NCBI GenBank assembly: GCA_963691705.1
Contig: OY829542.1
Span: forward strand, 38,426,579-38,490,578
DNA length: 64,000 nucleotides
DNA from: Viola odorata
Lineage: Eukaryota > Streptophyta > Magnoliopsida > Malpighiales > Violaceae
Direction: 5' to 3'
The position numbers were made by a program, and so were the translations under genes. Positions 39,787-50,189 of this stretch are shown here, in pieces (position 1 is the first letter of the stretch; the number at the start of each line of letters is the position of its first letter). The notes below the pieces were generated by a model. It worked only from the letters and a program-made list of their open reading frames with translations, was not told the origin of the DNA and did no database searches.

Positions 39787-42700
39787 TCAAGTTCTAGGAT
39801 AATATAATTTCAAACGAGCAATATTCCAAGAGTTGGATAAGGGAGTACCATCGAGTGTCTCCAGATGATAGGCTCCTTTTCCGATAACTCGGGTAACGCG
39901 ATATGGCCCATCCCAGTTTGGACTGAGCTTCCCCACACCTTGACCAGCCGCTCGCTTGTCTCTAAGCACCAGATCGCCTGTCTTTAACAACCGTTCTTTG
40001 ACGCGCCTGTTATGATAACGGGCCATCTTTCGTTTGTAGTGTTGTGTTTTCAAGAGGGTTTCTGCTCGTACCTCCGGTAACGCGTCAAGGTTAGCTCGTA
40101 ACCTTTCCTCATTCAGCTCCTCCCGAAAGTTAGCCACTCGCAGGCTCATGGTACCGATTTCTACCGGCGTAACAGCCTCGGTTTCGAAGGCCAATGCGAA
40201 AGGTGTTTCCCCAGTACTGGTTCTAACGGTCAGGCGGTACGCCCACATCACGTATGGCAGCTCGTCAGCTCATTTCTTTTTAGACCCCTCCAGGTTTTTC
40301 TTGATGCCACTGAGGATGCTCCGATTTGTCACTTCTGCCTGTCCATTGGTTTGGGGGTGAGCCACGGAAGAGAATCGTTGCTCTATCCCGAATTTCGAGC
40401 ATTGGTCTTTGAAGAATTAGCTGGTGAACTGTGTCCCGTTATCGCTGATTAGGATACGAGGTACGCCAAACCTCGTGATAACTTGGTGTTTGAAGAAACG
40501 CCAAGTTTTTTCTGCCGTGATGTTGGCGACCGCTTCAGCCTCCGCCCACTTCGTAAAGGAGCCCACTGCCACTATTACAAATTTTAGTTGGGACCTTGCC
40601 TTTGGAAACGGGCCCAGGATATCGATCCCCCATTTAGCAAAAGGACAAGGAGCGATAATCTCAGATATTTCAGTGGCGGGACGTCGAGGAATTTTAGAGA
40701 ACTCCTGACATTTCGGGCAAGTTTGCACATAGTTGTGACAATCTCTCCGGATGGTGGGCCAATAGAATCCAGATCTGAAGACTTGTGCGGCCAGGGTGCC
40801 GCCCGACACGTGCATACCGCATACCCCTTCATGAATTTCGCGCAAGGTCTGAAGACCCTCTTGCTCCGTTATACATTTGGCGGTTGGGTGCAAAAAACAT
40901 CTTCGAACCAGGTCCCCGTCATAATACGTACAGCGAGCTGCCTGTCTCAGCACTCTTTTCTTTTCAGCGATATTCTCAGGCAGTTCTTCGTGTTTTAAGT
41001 ATTTGATTATGGGGACCCGCCAGTCGTTCTTGAGTGCTTCCACACACAGAGACACTTGCTCTTCCATGAAGGAGGGTACAGGTATTTCTCGGTAATACAC
41101 GCCTTTGGGTATGGATGCTTCCGGGTTTGCAGCCAGCTTGGCAAGATTGTCAGCTTCGGAGTTGTCCTCTCGGGGAATGTGCTCAAAACTGACTTGCATG
41201 CCTTCTTTCTTTATTTACAATAGCTCCCGCATCACTTTGGTGAGATACTGGACCATGATGGGCTCCCGAGCTTGAGAGCGCCCCAAGACCTGGTCGATTA
41301 CTAGTTTGGAGTCACCACAAATTTTTAGACGCAGGTCTCCTGTTCTTCCGGTATCGTGCCTACCTTTGGAAGAAAGGCTTCTCCCTATCCGGAGTCCGAC
41401 TAGTAACGCCTCATAATCTGCCGCATTATTGGATAAGGGCTGCAGGATTCGGATAACGTATTGTATTCGCATATCGTGCGGCCCATTTATAAAGATCCCT
41501 GCTCCAGCCAATTCTTGATTTTTAGCTCCATCTACATGAATGATCTAGAGGTCCGTATAAGTTTCCAAAAATGGGAGATCCAAATCACCCCATTCCTCTT
41601 TGGGTACGTCTGTTAACGGATCTTCTGTAAAGGTGCATTCCGCTATAAAGTCTGCCGAGACTGATACCTCAGCCCGTATTGCTCGAGTTCGAGAGCCCAG
41701 ATTAGCATTCTTCACGAGGATTCAGGCTTTCGAAATATCCTCTTTAGAGGTTGGTCTGTAAGCACGATAACGGGGTAGGACTAGAAGTATCGACCCATTT
41801 TTCGAGTGGCTTGTATTAGTGCGAACGCTATTTTCTCAATTCGGGCGTATCGCAACTCCGCATCTTTCAGAACGTGACTTACAAAATATACGGGGCGGTG
41901 CGCGTGGCTATCATTGCGAACGAGGACGGCACTAACCACTTCGTCGGCAGCGCCGAGGTATAAATATAAAGTGTCACCCAGCTCCGGCCTTGTCAGCAGT
42001 AGGTCGGACGATAGGTAATCTTTTAGGCTGACGAATGCCTCCTCACATTCTGGGGTCCACTCGAACGGGGCTTTCTTGCGTATGACTTTGAAGAAAGGGA
42101 GGCACTTTTCGCCCTGTTTGGAAATAAATCGCCCTAAGGTGATAACGCGCCCCGTCAGCCTTTGTACCTCTTTAATGGTTCTTGGAGATATCATGTCTTA
42201 TATGGCTTTAATCTTTGAGGGATTAGGCTGGATTCCTTTTCGGCTGACTATGTAGCCCAGGAAGTTTCCCGTCTGAAACGCGAACATGCATTTTCGGGGA
42301 TTCAGTTTCATGCGATGCCTTTTCATTACATCAAAAACTTCCTTTAGATCCCGCAGGTGATTTTGAAAGTTCGTGCTTTTTACCAATATATCGTCAATGT
42401 ATGCTTCCACGTTCCTTCCTATCTGTTCTTCGAATATTCTGTTTGCCATACGTTGGAATGTCGGCCCTGCGTTCTTTAGCCCAAATGGTAATGTCGTATA
42501 ACAGTAGGTGGCTTTAGGAGTGATGAAGCCAGTATTTTCTTCATCTTCCACAACCATGGGAATTTGGTGATATCCGGAGTTGGCGTCATGTGAACTCAAA
42601 TACGCGTACCCGGCAGTCTGATCGACTAATTGGTCAATTCGAGGAAGCGGGTAGTAATCCTTAGGGCAAGCATCGTTCAGATCAGTAAAGTTAATACACA

Positions 42701-44657
42701 TGCGCCAATCTCCGTTGGGCTTAGGAACGAGAACTGGGTTGGCCAACCAGGTAGGATATTGAACTTCGCGGATAAACCCCGCATTAAGGAGCTTCGTTAT
42801 TTCTTTATCGACGGCTAAAATTTTTTCCGTAGAAAACGCGCGTCGCTTTTGCTGGACCGGTTTGATGCTAGGGTCAACATTGAGCTGGTGTTCTGCTATT
42901 TCGCGTGATAGACCTGGCATGTCTGCGGGTTTCCATACAAATTATCCTCGACACTTGTTCAATAACCGGGCCAATTGAAGGTTTTTCTCTGGACTGAGCC
43001 TTTCGCTGACTAGGAAGTCTGCTTCTTCTATGGCACCATTTTCTCAAGAGGTTGAGCGCGCTTCTGATCACCTTGTTCGTATGGGTCCGCCGTTATACAT
43101 ACATACCTATCGCAACTCTTTTGAGTCATGAGCAGGTAACATTCGGCCGCTAGTTTTTGATTACCCTTTATCGCTACCACTCTATCCCAGGAGGGGTATT
43201 TCATCTTCAAATGCTTCTGAGATATTACCGCTCCAAAGCGGTTGAGAAAAGGTCGTCCGAGTATGACATTGTAGGGCAAATTTAAGTCCACGATAAGGAA
43301 TAACAGATCCTCTGACCGCTTGGAGGTGTCTTCTCTGAAGTATATGGGTAGAGTAGTTACCCCTGTGACAGGGATGGGGACCCCATCCACCCCAATTATG
43401 GGTTTCTTGCAAGGTATTAATTCATTGTCGGGCCATTTCATGAGATTGTAGACCTCCAATGAGAAGAGGTTCACTGCACTTCCGTTATCTATGAGAGTTC
43501 TTCTGACTCCGTGACTGGCAATGATGGGCGTAACCACCAATGCATCATTATGCGGATAGACAACGCCTTTCTCGTCCTCTTCGGAGAAGGCTAATACCAT
43601 GCGATCTAGGACGCTTATTGTTTCACCTTTCTTTATCGCGCTATCTCGCTTGCATTTTTCTCCTAACGCTGTCGTCGGCGGTTATGGTTCATCTATGCAA
43701 GGAGTCCCTCCCGCTATGATGTTAATCATAGGGATGTCCTCGTCATCTACCTTGAAAGTTTCCTCACCTCTTCTTCCGGGGGCATTATCCTTTTGTGGGA
43801 CACGAGGGGGTACTTGTCGGTCATCTGCGACCCTTTTCGTGGGATTATTTCTGGCATCTTCTCTTACTTTGGCTGCGAATTCTCCCAAGTAACCCTCCTC
43901 CACCATTATGCGGATCTGGCGTGGGATGTCGCCTAGGAGACCGACTGTGGCTCCTGGGCGAACGAGTTCGATATCTCCTGCTGCTGGATCTTTCACTGCG
44001 CTCAGGGGACAAATCTCTATTCATTCCTTCTCTTCGACTGTCCCAACGGTTTCTGGCCTCCTCGAGGTGCCGATCTTCCAGAGGGATGGGACCTTGGGGC
44101 ACTTGCGGTACATAAGGCTCCACTCGTCCTTGAGTGAGCTGCACAAAATTGATCGGGGGATCAACTATAGGTATAGTTGACCGGAGGTTTTCCTGTAACG
44201 ACGGTGACAAGGGCCGTTCGGTGACAATAGATGGCGTGAACATGACACGGGGAGGGACACTCGGCCCAGAGATTTCAAGTGTCATTCTGACAACCATTTC
44301 CGTCAAATAGTCCAATCGAGCATGAAGGGCCGCTATTTCACTCGCAAAAGGGTGTTCTGTAATATTTAACACAAATCCCCTCGGAGCAGGAGTAGAGAAG
44401 CTGGATCCCGCCATTTGGGACAACGAAATGGTCGCCTACGAGGAAAGGGCTTCCCCTGCAGACCTGGCCAAAAGATCTAGAGATTCTGAACTGATTTGCT
44501 GTGTTGTCACAGAAAGATCAGCAGTAGCAAAAGGGAATAACTGTCTACGAATCGAAAAAGGAATATTAGAGGATGGAGGTCGCGTCTGCTCCGATTCAGA
44601 AGTCATAATTGTTCCGATCTCTGGGTAGAACAGAGCTTGGCTATTAAGGATGCTCAC
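39787..44657 (-). pseudogene. gag-pol: Tat gag-pol of element A (decayed)
   Basis: Homologous along its length to the B polyprotein but broken into about nine frames. Start MSILNSQALFY (44657). The gag lacks about 345 codons, including the whole capsid domain and zinc knuckle; the junction is near 43910, between the RS-rich region and VEEGYLGEF. Protease (DNGSAVNLF), RT (YIDDILVKS), RNase H, archaeal RNase H (NNAADYEAL, where B has NNAAEYEAL) and integrase are recognisable. In the integrase VAVDYFTKW has become VAVGSFTKW. At the position of the B stop codon A has CGA and reads through. Confidence 0.9.
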
Positions 44658-44670
44658 TTAATGCACCAAG

Positions 44671-44689
44671 GCTCTCAATGAAAGCACCA
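44671..44689 (-). other. Primer binding site of element A
   Basis: The minus strand reads TGGTGCTTTCATTGAGAGC, three nucleotides inside the 5' LTR. Same 19-mer as in B and F. Confidence 0.8.
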
Positions 44690-44692
44690 ATT

Positions 44693-45255
44693 TGATAAGA
44701 TTTAATTTCTGAGGCGATCGGGATGAGGACTACTGTTGTTCGGAGTTGCTATGGTCGTCGTCGGACTCACCTGCAAGGCGCCGGAGGGGGGACTCTGGCG
44801 TAGACACTCCGATGCTTAAGTCAGTAAGTGGTTCAAAAATAGCAGAGGTTCTAGTAAGTAAATTCTGGCTTACTCGATGTTTTACATTAAAGGGTATTTG
44901 TAGGCCGCTGGAGGCGATATCTGGACGAAATAGCGATATCCAGGTGAGACGACGCTCCCGATGACGTCACGAGCGATACCTGGGGATGACGCCATCGGTG
45001 ATACCTGAGGGAACGTCATGGGCGATGCCTCTGAGGTGGGTGTCGGGGGCGATAACTCTATAGGTCCTTGGGATGGGATGATGCCGTGCGTCCAGAGACG
45101 CGTGAGACCTCCTCCTCCGCTGATGTCGACTATCCCAGAAAACACCTCAAGGTCGGGTAGCGATGGCTTAGATGTCTGACAAGGCTTGTAGGACTCCGTC
45201 TTCCGCAGGGGTCATCATTACAGAAATGCCCTTAGGATTGCCTTAATGGTTATCA
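44693..45255 (-). repeat. 5' LTR of element A
   Basis: 563 bp, TGATAAG...GGTTATCA. It is followed by the right-hand TSD TAAGG at 45256-45260. Confidence 0.92.
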
Positions 45256-45260
45256 TAAGG
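45256..45260. repeat. Right target-site duplication of element A (TAAGG)
   Basis: It matches 30636-30640. Element E sequence continues to the right. Confidence 0.85.
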
Positions 45261-47394
45261 AAAGAATTTTCAAGTCTCACTACACTCCTCACGACACATA
45301 AGCTCACTTTTTTGGGTGCCCTTTGCTCACTATTTTCACTCTTAAGCTCACTAGCTTGCTTGCTATTTTCAAGCCATGTTTTTCCCCTCGGTACAAGCTC
45401 ATTTTTTTCATGTACACTATTTTCCTTAATCTCTCCACTTACTTTCTTCACTCCACTCCTCTAATATTTTAAATCAGGTTTGGGAGGAAGCACAAATGTG
45501 GAAGACTTGGTCTTCATACACTTGGGAAGGGGGCAAGGGTTGCATAATGAATTTGCGGCCTAAGTGCTGGAATTTGTACGTGTTGTGGATCCCATCATGG
45601 ACAACCCTCTTGTCAAATTGCCACAACCTGCCAAGAAGCAAATGTCCGAAATGCATTGCTGCCACATCACAAGTTCTCTCATCCACATACTCACCAATTG
45701 TAAAGGGAATGGCCACTTATTTAGTCACCTTAATGGAGCTCTCGTCATTAAACCAATTGATCACATAGGGCTTAGGATGTTTTGTGGTGGATAACCCCAA
45801 AGAATGGACAAGAAGCGCACTAGCCACATCGGTGCAACTACCATTGTCAACCAGAATTGAGATCACCATGTCATTAGCTAAACCGCGAGTGAGAAAGAGG
45901 TTGTCTCTTTGTTCAAGTGCCTTGTTATCCACTTTAGCTTTAATGCTCAAGTTGCGCCTAACTACCAAGCATTGAGGAACTTCCACACAAGTGTAACCCT
46001 CGGCATCATCATCACCCGAGTCATGCACAAACCCGGTTGCTGCCTCTTGTGTGACCTCGGTCTCATCATCATCACTAACTACTTCTCCACCTTCCCGCAA
46101 GATCATTATCCTTCGATTAGGGCATTCAGCTCGCATATGGCCTTTCTTGCCACATTTAAAGCACTCAATGTTCCTATGTAGAGTCCTAGAGTTAGGGTTG
46201 GTGTTTGGGGTAAGTGTAGGTGTACTTGCGGAACTTGGTGTTGTGTTTGGGTAGGTGTTTGGTTTAGAGGAAAATGGGGGTTGTTTAGTGTCTAGGGTGT
46301 GTTTAGGCGAAGGAGATGTAGAATCCCAAGAAGGCGTAAAAGTAGAAGAGGAATTGAAAGGAGGTCTCGCTTTAGCACTTACTTGTTTCTCAATCTTCAA
46401 TGCTAAATGAAACATGTCTTCCAAGGTGTCATAACGGTGGAAGTCAAGCTGATATGAGATTTACTTGTGTAGGCCTGCCATAAATTGTGCCATTATTGCC
46501 TCCACACTCTCATTCATAATCGACCTCATCAAACAAGTCATCATCTCGTGATAGTAATCACTCACGCTACGGGGGCCTTGATACAAACGTTGGAGGCACT
46601 GGTGCATTTCACAGATAGTGTGGAGGCATAAACTGACGCCTCATCTCATACCTCAATTCTTCCCAAGTCGCAATAGGCGGTTTGCCTTCAACTCTTTTTG
46701 TCACACAAAGGCGATCCCACCATTGTATGTCCAAACCCGTGAACTCTACAATAGCTAACTTGACTTTCTTTGTCTTAAAATAATTGTAATATGAAAACAG
46801 CCGATTCACCTTGTTCTCCCACTCACGGAATGTATCCGAATCATCCTTACCCTCGAAGATAGGAATGGACAGCTTGATACTCGAGAGGTTGTTATCCACT
46901 CTCTCTTCATTGTTTCGATAACCCCACTGCTCATATACCTCATCATGATCATATCGCCGAGCATTGTTAGCATGCTTATAGTGAGGTGGAGGACGAGGTC
47001 TAGGTCTCTCATATAGTAGTGGAACATAAGCATTGGCTTGGTGTAGAGGAACGACTAGGTGATTGGAGATTTGGTTTTGGGTGGGAATTTGTGGTTGTCT
47101 AAGTGCCAACGGTTGCGCTACGAGTTGGGGTTTTTGCGGTGGTGGTTGTCTTGTGTCATATTGGTGTGTGATGGGTTGGGTAGCTTGTATGTGTGGCTGG
47201 CTAGGCTCTCGGTGAAAGGCCACGCCAAGGCTGTCTACCAAAAATTGGCCACGACTGTGATCAAGTGTTGGAGGTGCGCTATGGTGCGAAAGGGCGCCAT
47301 GGACCTCATCATCTTGGCTATGGTGGCTGACGGCTCTACCTCTATCCATGTGGTCATGTATGTAGGGCATGACATAATAATCAATGCTCGTAGG
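45261..47394 (-). pseudogene. gag-pro: Element E gag (middle and C-terminal) and protease, decayed
   Basis: From the right: gag (LSSIKLSIPIFEGKDDSD, VEFTGLDIQWWDRL, ELRYEMRRQFMPPHYL), breaks near 46610 and 46460, then the zinc knuckle CFKCGKKGHMRAEC at about 46160 and the protease (ILVDNGSCTDVASALLVHS). A stop follows IKVTK, then the rest of the protease (HLLLGRLWQFDKRVVHDG) and a lysine/glutamate-rich linker. The capsid is close to that of element G. No polymerase follows. Confidence 0.87.
47390..47394. repeat. Left target-site duplication of element F (GTAGG)
   Basis: GTAGG directly before TGATAAC; the second copy is at 54061-54065. Confidence 0.85.
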
Positions 47395-47905
47395 TGATAA
47401 CTATTGACTTACCTCCCAAAGCATTTTAGTCCTGACAGGAGGTACTGTCACGTTCAGCTACTGTAGGGCATGCCTGACCTCCTACTAGTCCTGCTACCGA
47501 GGGGTGGTCGACGTCAGCGGGGGCCCCCCATCCAGCAGGATATAGCGCCTATTCCCACCCCCGGTAAGCACACAAGCGGCATCAAGCACTCAAGCGGCAT
47601 CTACTCGGCGTTACCCCATGGCACCCAAGCGGTACCTATTAGAGATGACACCTCTCTACTAGATCTCCTATAAATACCCCCCTAGGTAGAAAGGGGGGGG
47701 GACTCTCTCTCTCTCACTAGACACTATTCTCTCACTACTCTCTCTCACTACTACTCCTACTGATACTGACTTGATCGTCGGAGTATCTGCGCCGGGGACC
47801 CCCTCCGGTGCCTTGCAGGTGTACCAGCAGCGAGGACCACCCCCTCAGAGGAGAAGATCACCAGGATCCTTCCTACCCCGGGTACAATCCCTCCGATTAT
47901 TATCA
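47395..47905 (+). repeat. 5' LTR of element F
   Basis: TGATAACTATTG...GATTATTATCA, TATA box TATAAATA at 47669-47676, followed by a CT-rich stretch. AAGCGGCATC repeats lie at about 47573-47600. Confidence 0.92.
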
Positions 47906-47908
47906 AAA

Positions 47909-47927
47909 TGGTGCTTTCATTGAGAGC
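47909..47927 (+). other. Primer binding site of element F
   Basis: TGGTGCTTTCATTGAGAGC, three nucleotides after the LTR; identical to that of elements A and B. Confidence 0.82.
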
Positions 47928-48479
47928 ATTTAGATCTTCAAGTGAGTTCCTTAAGATCTAAAGGCTCTCCTTTCCGTATGCATATTTATCTCCATCATTG
48001 CTGTTGGTTTTTCTATTTATAGGGATTTATCATATTATGATTCAAGGGCTGCTCGGATTTTATCCATGATATGAATATATGTGATCAATATATTATTGAG
48101 AGTTATTGTTGCGCACCAAAGGGAGCAGATCTGGAAAGTGGTGATTTAAGAGTGCTTGTGTGTGATGATCTCAATCCATACCAATAATTTATTATTATAT
48201 GATATGTTCAAGAGTATGTTCAAGAGAAATATCAGATCGGGAAAAGAAAGAAAAGAGAGAGAGAGACTGTGATTATCTTTGTTGTAAGATCAGATCTAAA
48301 AAAGTAAGAGAAAGAGAGAGAGGGGTTTGACTTTTGTGTGTGTTATTATTGAGTGTGTCAGAGGAAAATGATACTTGAGTTTCTGGGAAAAAGATGAAAG
48401 ATGTCGCTTGTGTGCTAGGGAGTGACGTCAGGCGAGGTGACGTCATATGGAGTGAGGTCATGCGTGACCTTGGATCAGG

Positions 48480-48957
48480 TGTCGCCCTATCAGATGTCGC
48501 CCTATGATTATCAGATGCCGCTTCGTTATCAGATGTCCGCTTTGTTATCAGATGTCTGCTTCGTTACCAGACCTCCGCTTCGTTATTGGATGTCGCTTCG
48601 TTATCAGATGTCTGCTTCGTTATCGGATGTTCGCTTCGTTATCAGATGTCCGCTGCGTTATCAGACGTTCGCTTCGTTATCGGATGTCACTTCGTTATCA
48701 GATGTCCGCTTCGTTATCAGACGTCCGCTTCGTTATCGGATGTCGCTTCGTTATCGGATGTTGCTTCATTATCAGATGTCCGCTTTGTTATCAGATGTCC
48801 ACTTCGTTATCAGACGTCCACTTCATTATCGGATGTCGCTTCGTTATCAGATGTCCGCTTCGTTATTGGATGTCCGCTTTGTTATCGGATGTACGCTTCG
48901 TTATCGGATGTCCGCTTCGTTATCAGATGTCCGCTTCGTTATCAGATGTCGCCCCTG
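48480..48957 (+). repeat. 18-20-bp tandem repeat array in element F
   Basis: About 24 copies of a unit close to TATCAGATGTCCGCTTCGT, with CAGATG/CGGATG and CC/C variants. The consensus has no stop codon in any plus-strand frame, so three long overlapping frames cross it. I take these to be artefacts of the repeat. Confidence 0.9.
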
Positions 48958-49037
48958 CCGTTGTCGCCCTTGTCATGTCATCAGAAGTCTCAGGACTTTC
49001 AACGTTAGCGCCCAGAAAAGTGCATTGTTGGCCAGTC

Positions 49038-49403
49038 ATATCAGGTTTCGCGGGGAAAATCATATCTTTTCCATACGTGCTTGGAATTCTGCGTGTGATA
49101 GCTCGATTCGAAGACAATTCGACGGGCTACAATTATTGTCAAGGAATTTCAGTGAGATATTGACGTTAACTGGGCGTTATTGTGATTCGAAATCTGGGTT
49201 TAAGATTCGTGATTCCAGCTATATCGGGTTTCACGGAAAAAATCGTATCTTCTTCGTGCTTGCTCGGAATTTTCTGGATAATAGCTCGATTTGAAGATAC
49301 TTTAAAGGGCTATAATTCTCATGAAGACATCGGAGCGAGATATCGACGTTTAGCAGGCACGATTGAGCCTCAAAGTGACGCTACTAATTTGGTTTTCCCC
49401 TAT
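49038..49403 (+). repeat. Imperfect ~183-bp direct duplication in element F
   Basis: A block starting ATATCAGGTTTCGCGG (49038) recurs as ATATCGGGTTTCACGG (49221), with shared AGCTCGATT, GAAGA and GGGCTA motifs. The flanking stretches 48958-49037 and 49404-49797 hold no gene that I recognise. Confidence 0.6.
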
Positions 49404-49797
49404 GGCGACGGTGGGTGAAATAGATGATGATTCAGAATATTATCTAGCGGGTGAATATCTACCCTGGATGAAGGTTGATATGATTTATCGGGTGAATATC
49501 TACCCCGTTTGAAGAGCCCTCATAATGTAATGAGGTCATTCTCTCATCATCAAAAAGGTCTCCAATGACATGTCACTCTCCTTCGTAAATGCAAGGAAGG
49601 GAACGGAAATTAAACAACGGCCAAGCTCCTTGTTTATTCCCCTCAGGTATCGCTATCACCTTTAAGATTATCATTTTCCCCTTACCTCTATTTTTAACAT
49701 TCTTAGAGGAAGCTAACCGAAGTTAACATTCTTTGCTAGTGTATTTGTACAGCTAACAATGCAGGTACTCAAGTGGAGTACAGATTGAAATCCTGGG

Positions 49798-50010
49798 GAA
49801 TGTGAAAGCTTGCAATATTGCAGGTAGCTACGGCATAAAACCGCACAATTTGTAGGTGGCCTATAGTGTAAAGCCGCGTCAATATTGCAGGTAGCTCCTA
49901 GCAGCGTAAAACCGCGTCAATATTGCAGGTATCTATGGCGTAAAACTGCACAAATTGTAGGTAGCTTATGGCGTAAAACCCCGTCAATATTGCAGGCGGT
50001 TCACAGCAAG
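49798..50010 (+). repeat. ~37-bp tandem repeat in F shared with element A
   Basis: Five to six diverged units with the cores ATTGCAGGTAGCT and GCGTAAAACCGCGTC. The reverse complement closely matches the array beside the 3' LTR of A (5067-5220 and 31804-31957), including GCTCCTAGCAG. Confidence 0.75.
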
Positions 50011-50189
50011 GCCGGATCTAACGAGCTTGGATGGCAAAAGCGACATCAACGACACCCCGATATGTGCGGGTGAAAGCCTCTAAGGGCAACTAATACTTGT
50101 CATTATATGCTATTTTTACTAACATGGCAAGACAACATTTGAGAATGTGCAGGAAAGTTGATGAAATATCGAAATAGTGAAGAGGCTGA

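Larger units (their letters stand above)
30641..45255 (-). mobile_element. Complete but decayed Tat retrotransposon A (14.6 kb)
   Basis: Both LTRs, both TSDs and the PBS are present. Minus-strand gag-pol (39787-44657) has many stops, frameshifts and a capsid deletion. Plus-strand antisense genes occupy 32216-38663. The LTRs differ by about 16 substitutions and two indels. It is inserted in the 3' region of E. Confidence 0.92.

Noticed and set aside
30641..45255. Idea that the pol of E was removed by the insertion of A
   Set aside because: A is flanked by a perfect 5-bp TSD and E is continuous across it, so E already lacked pol.
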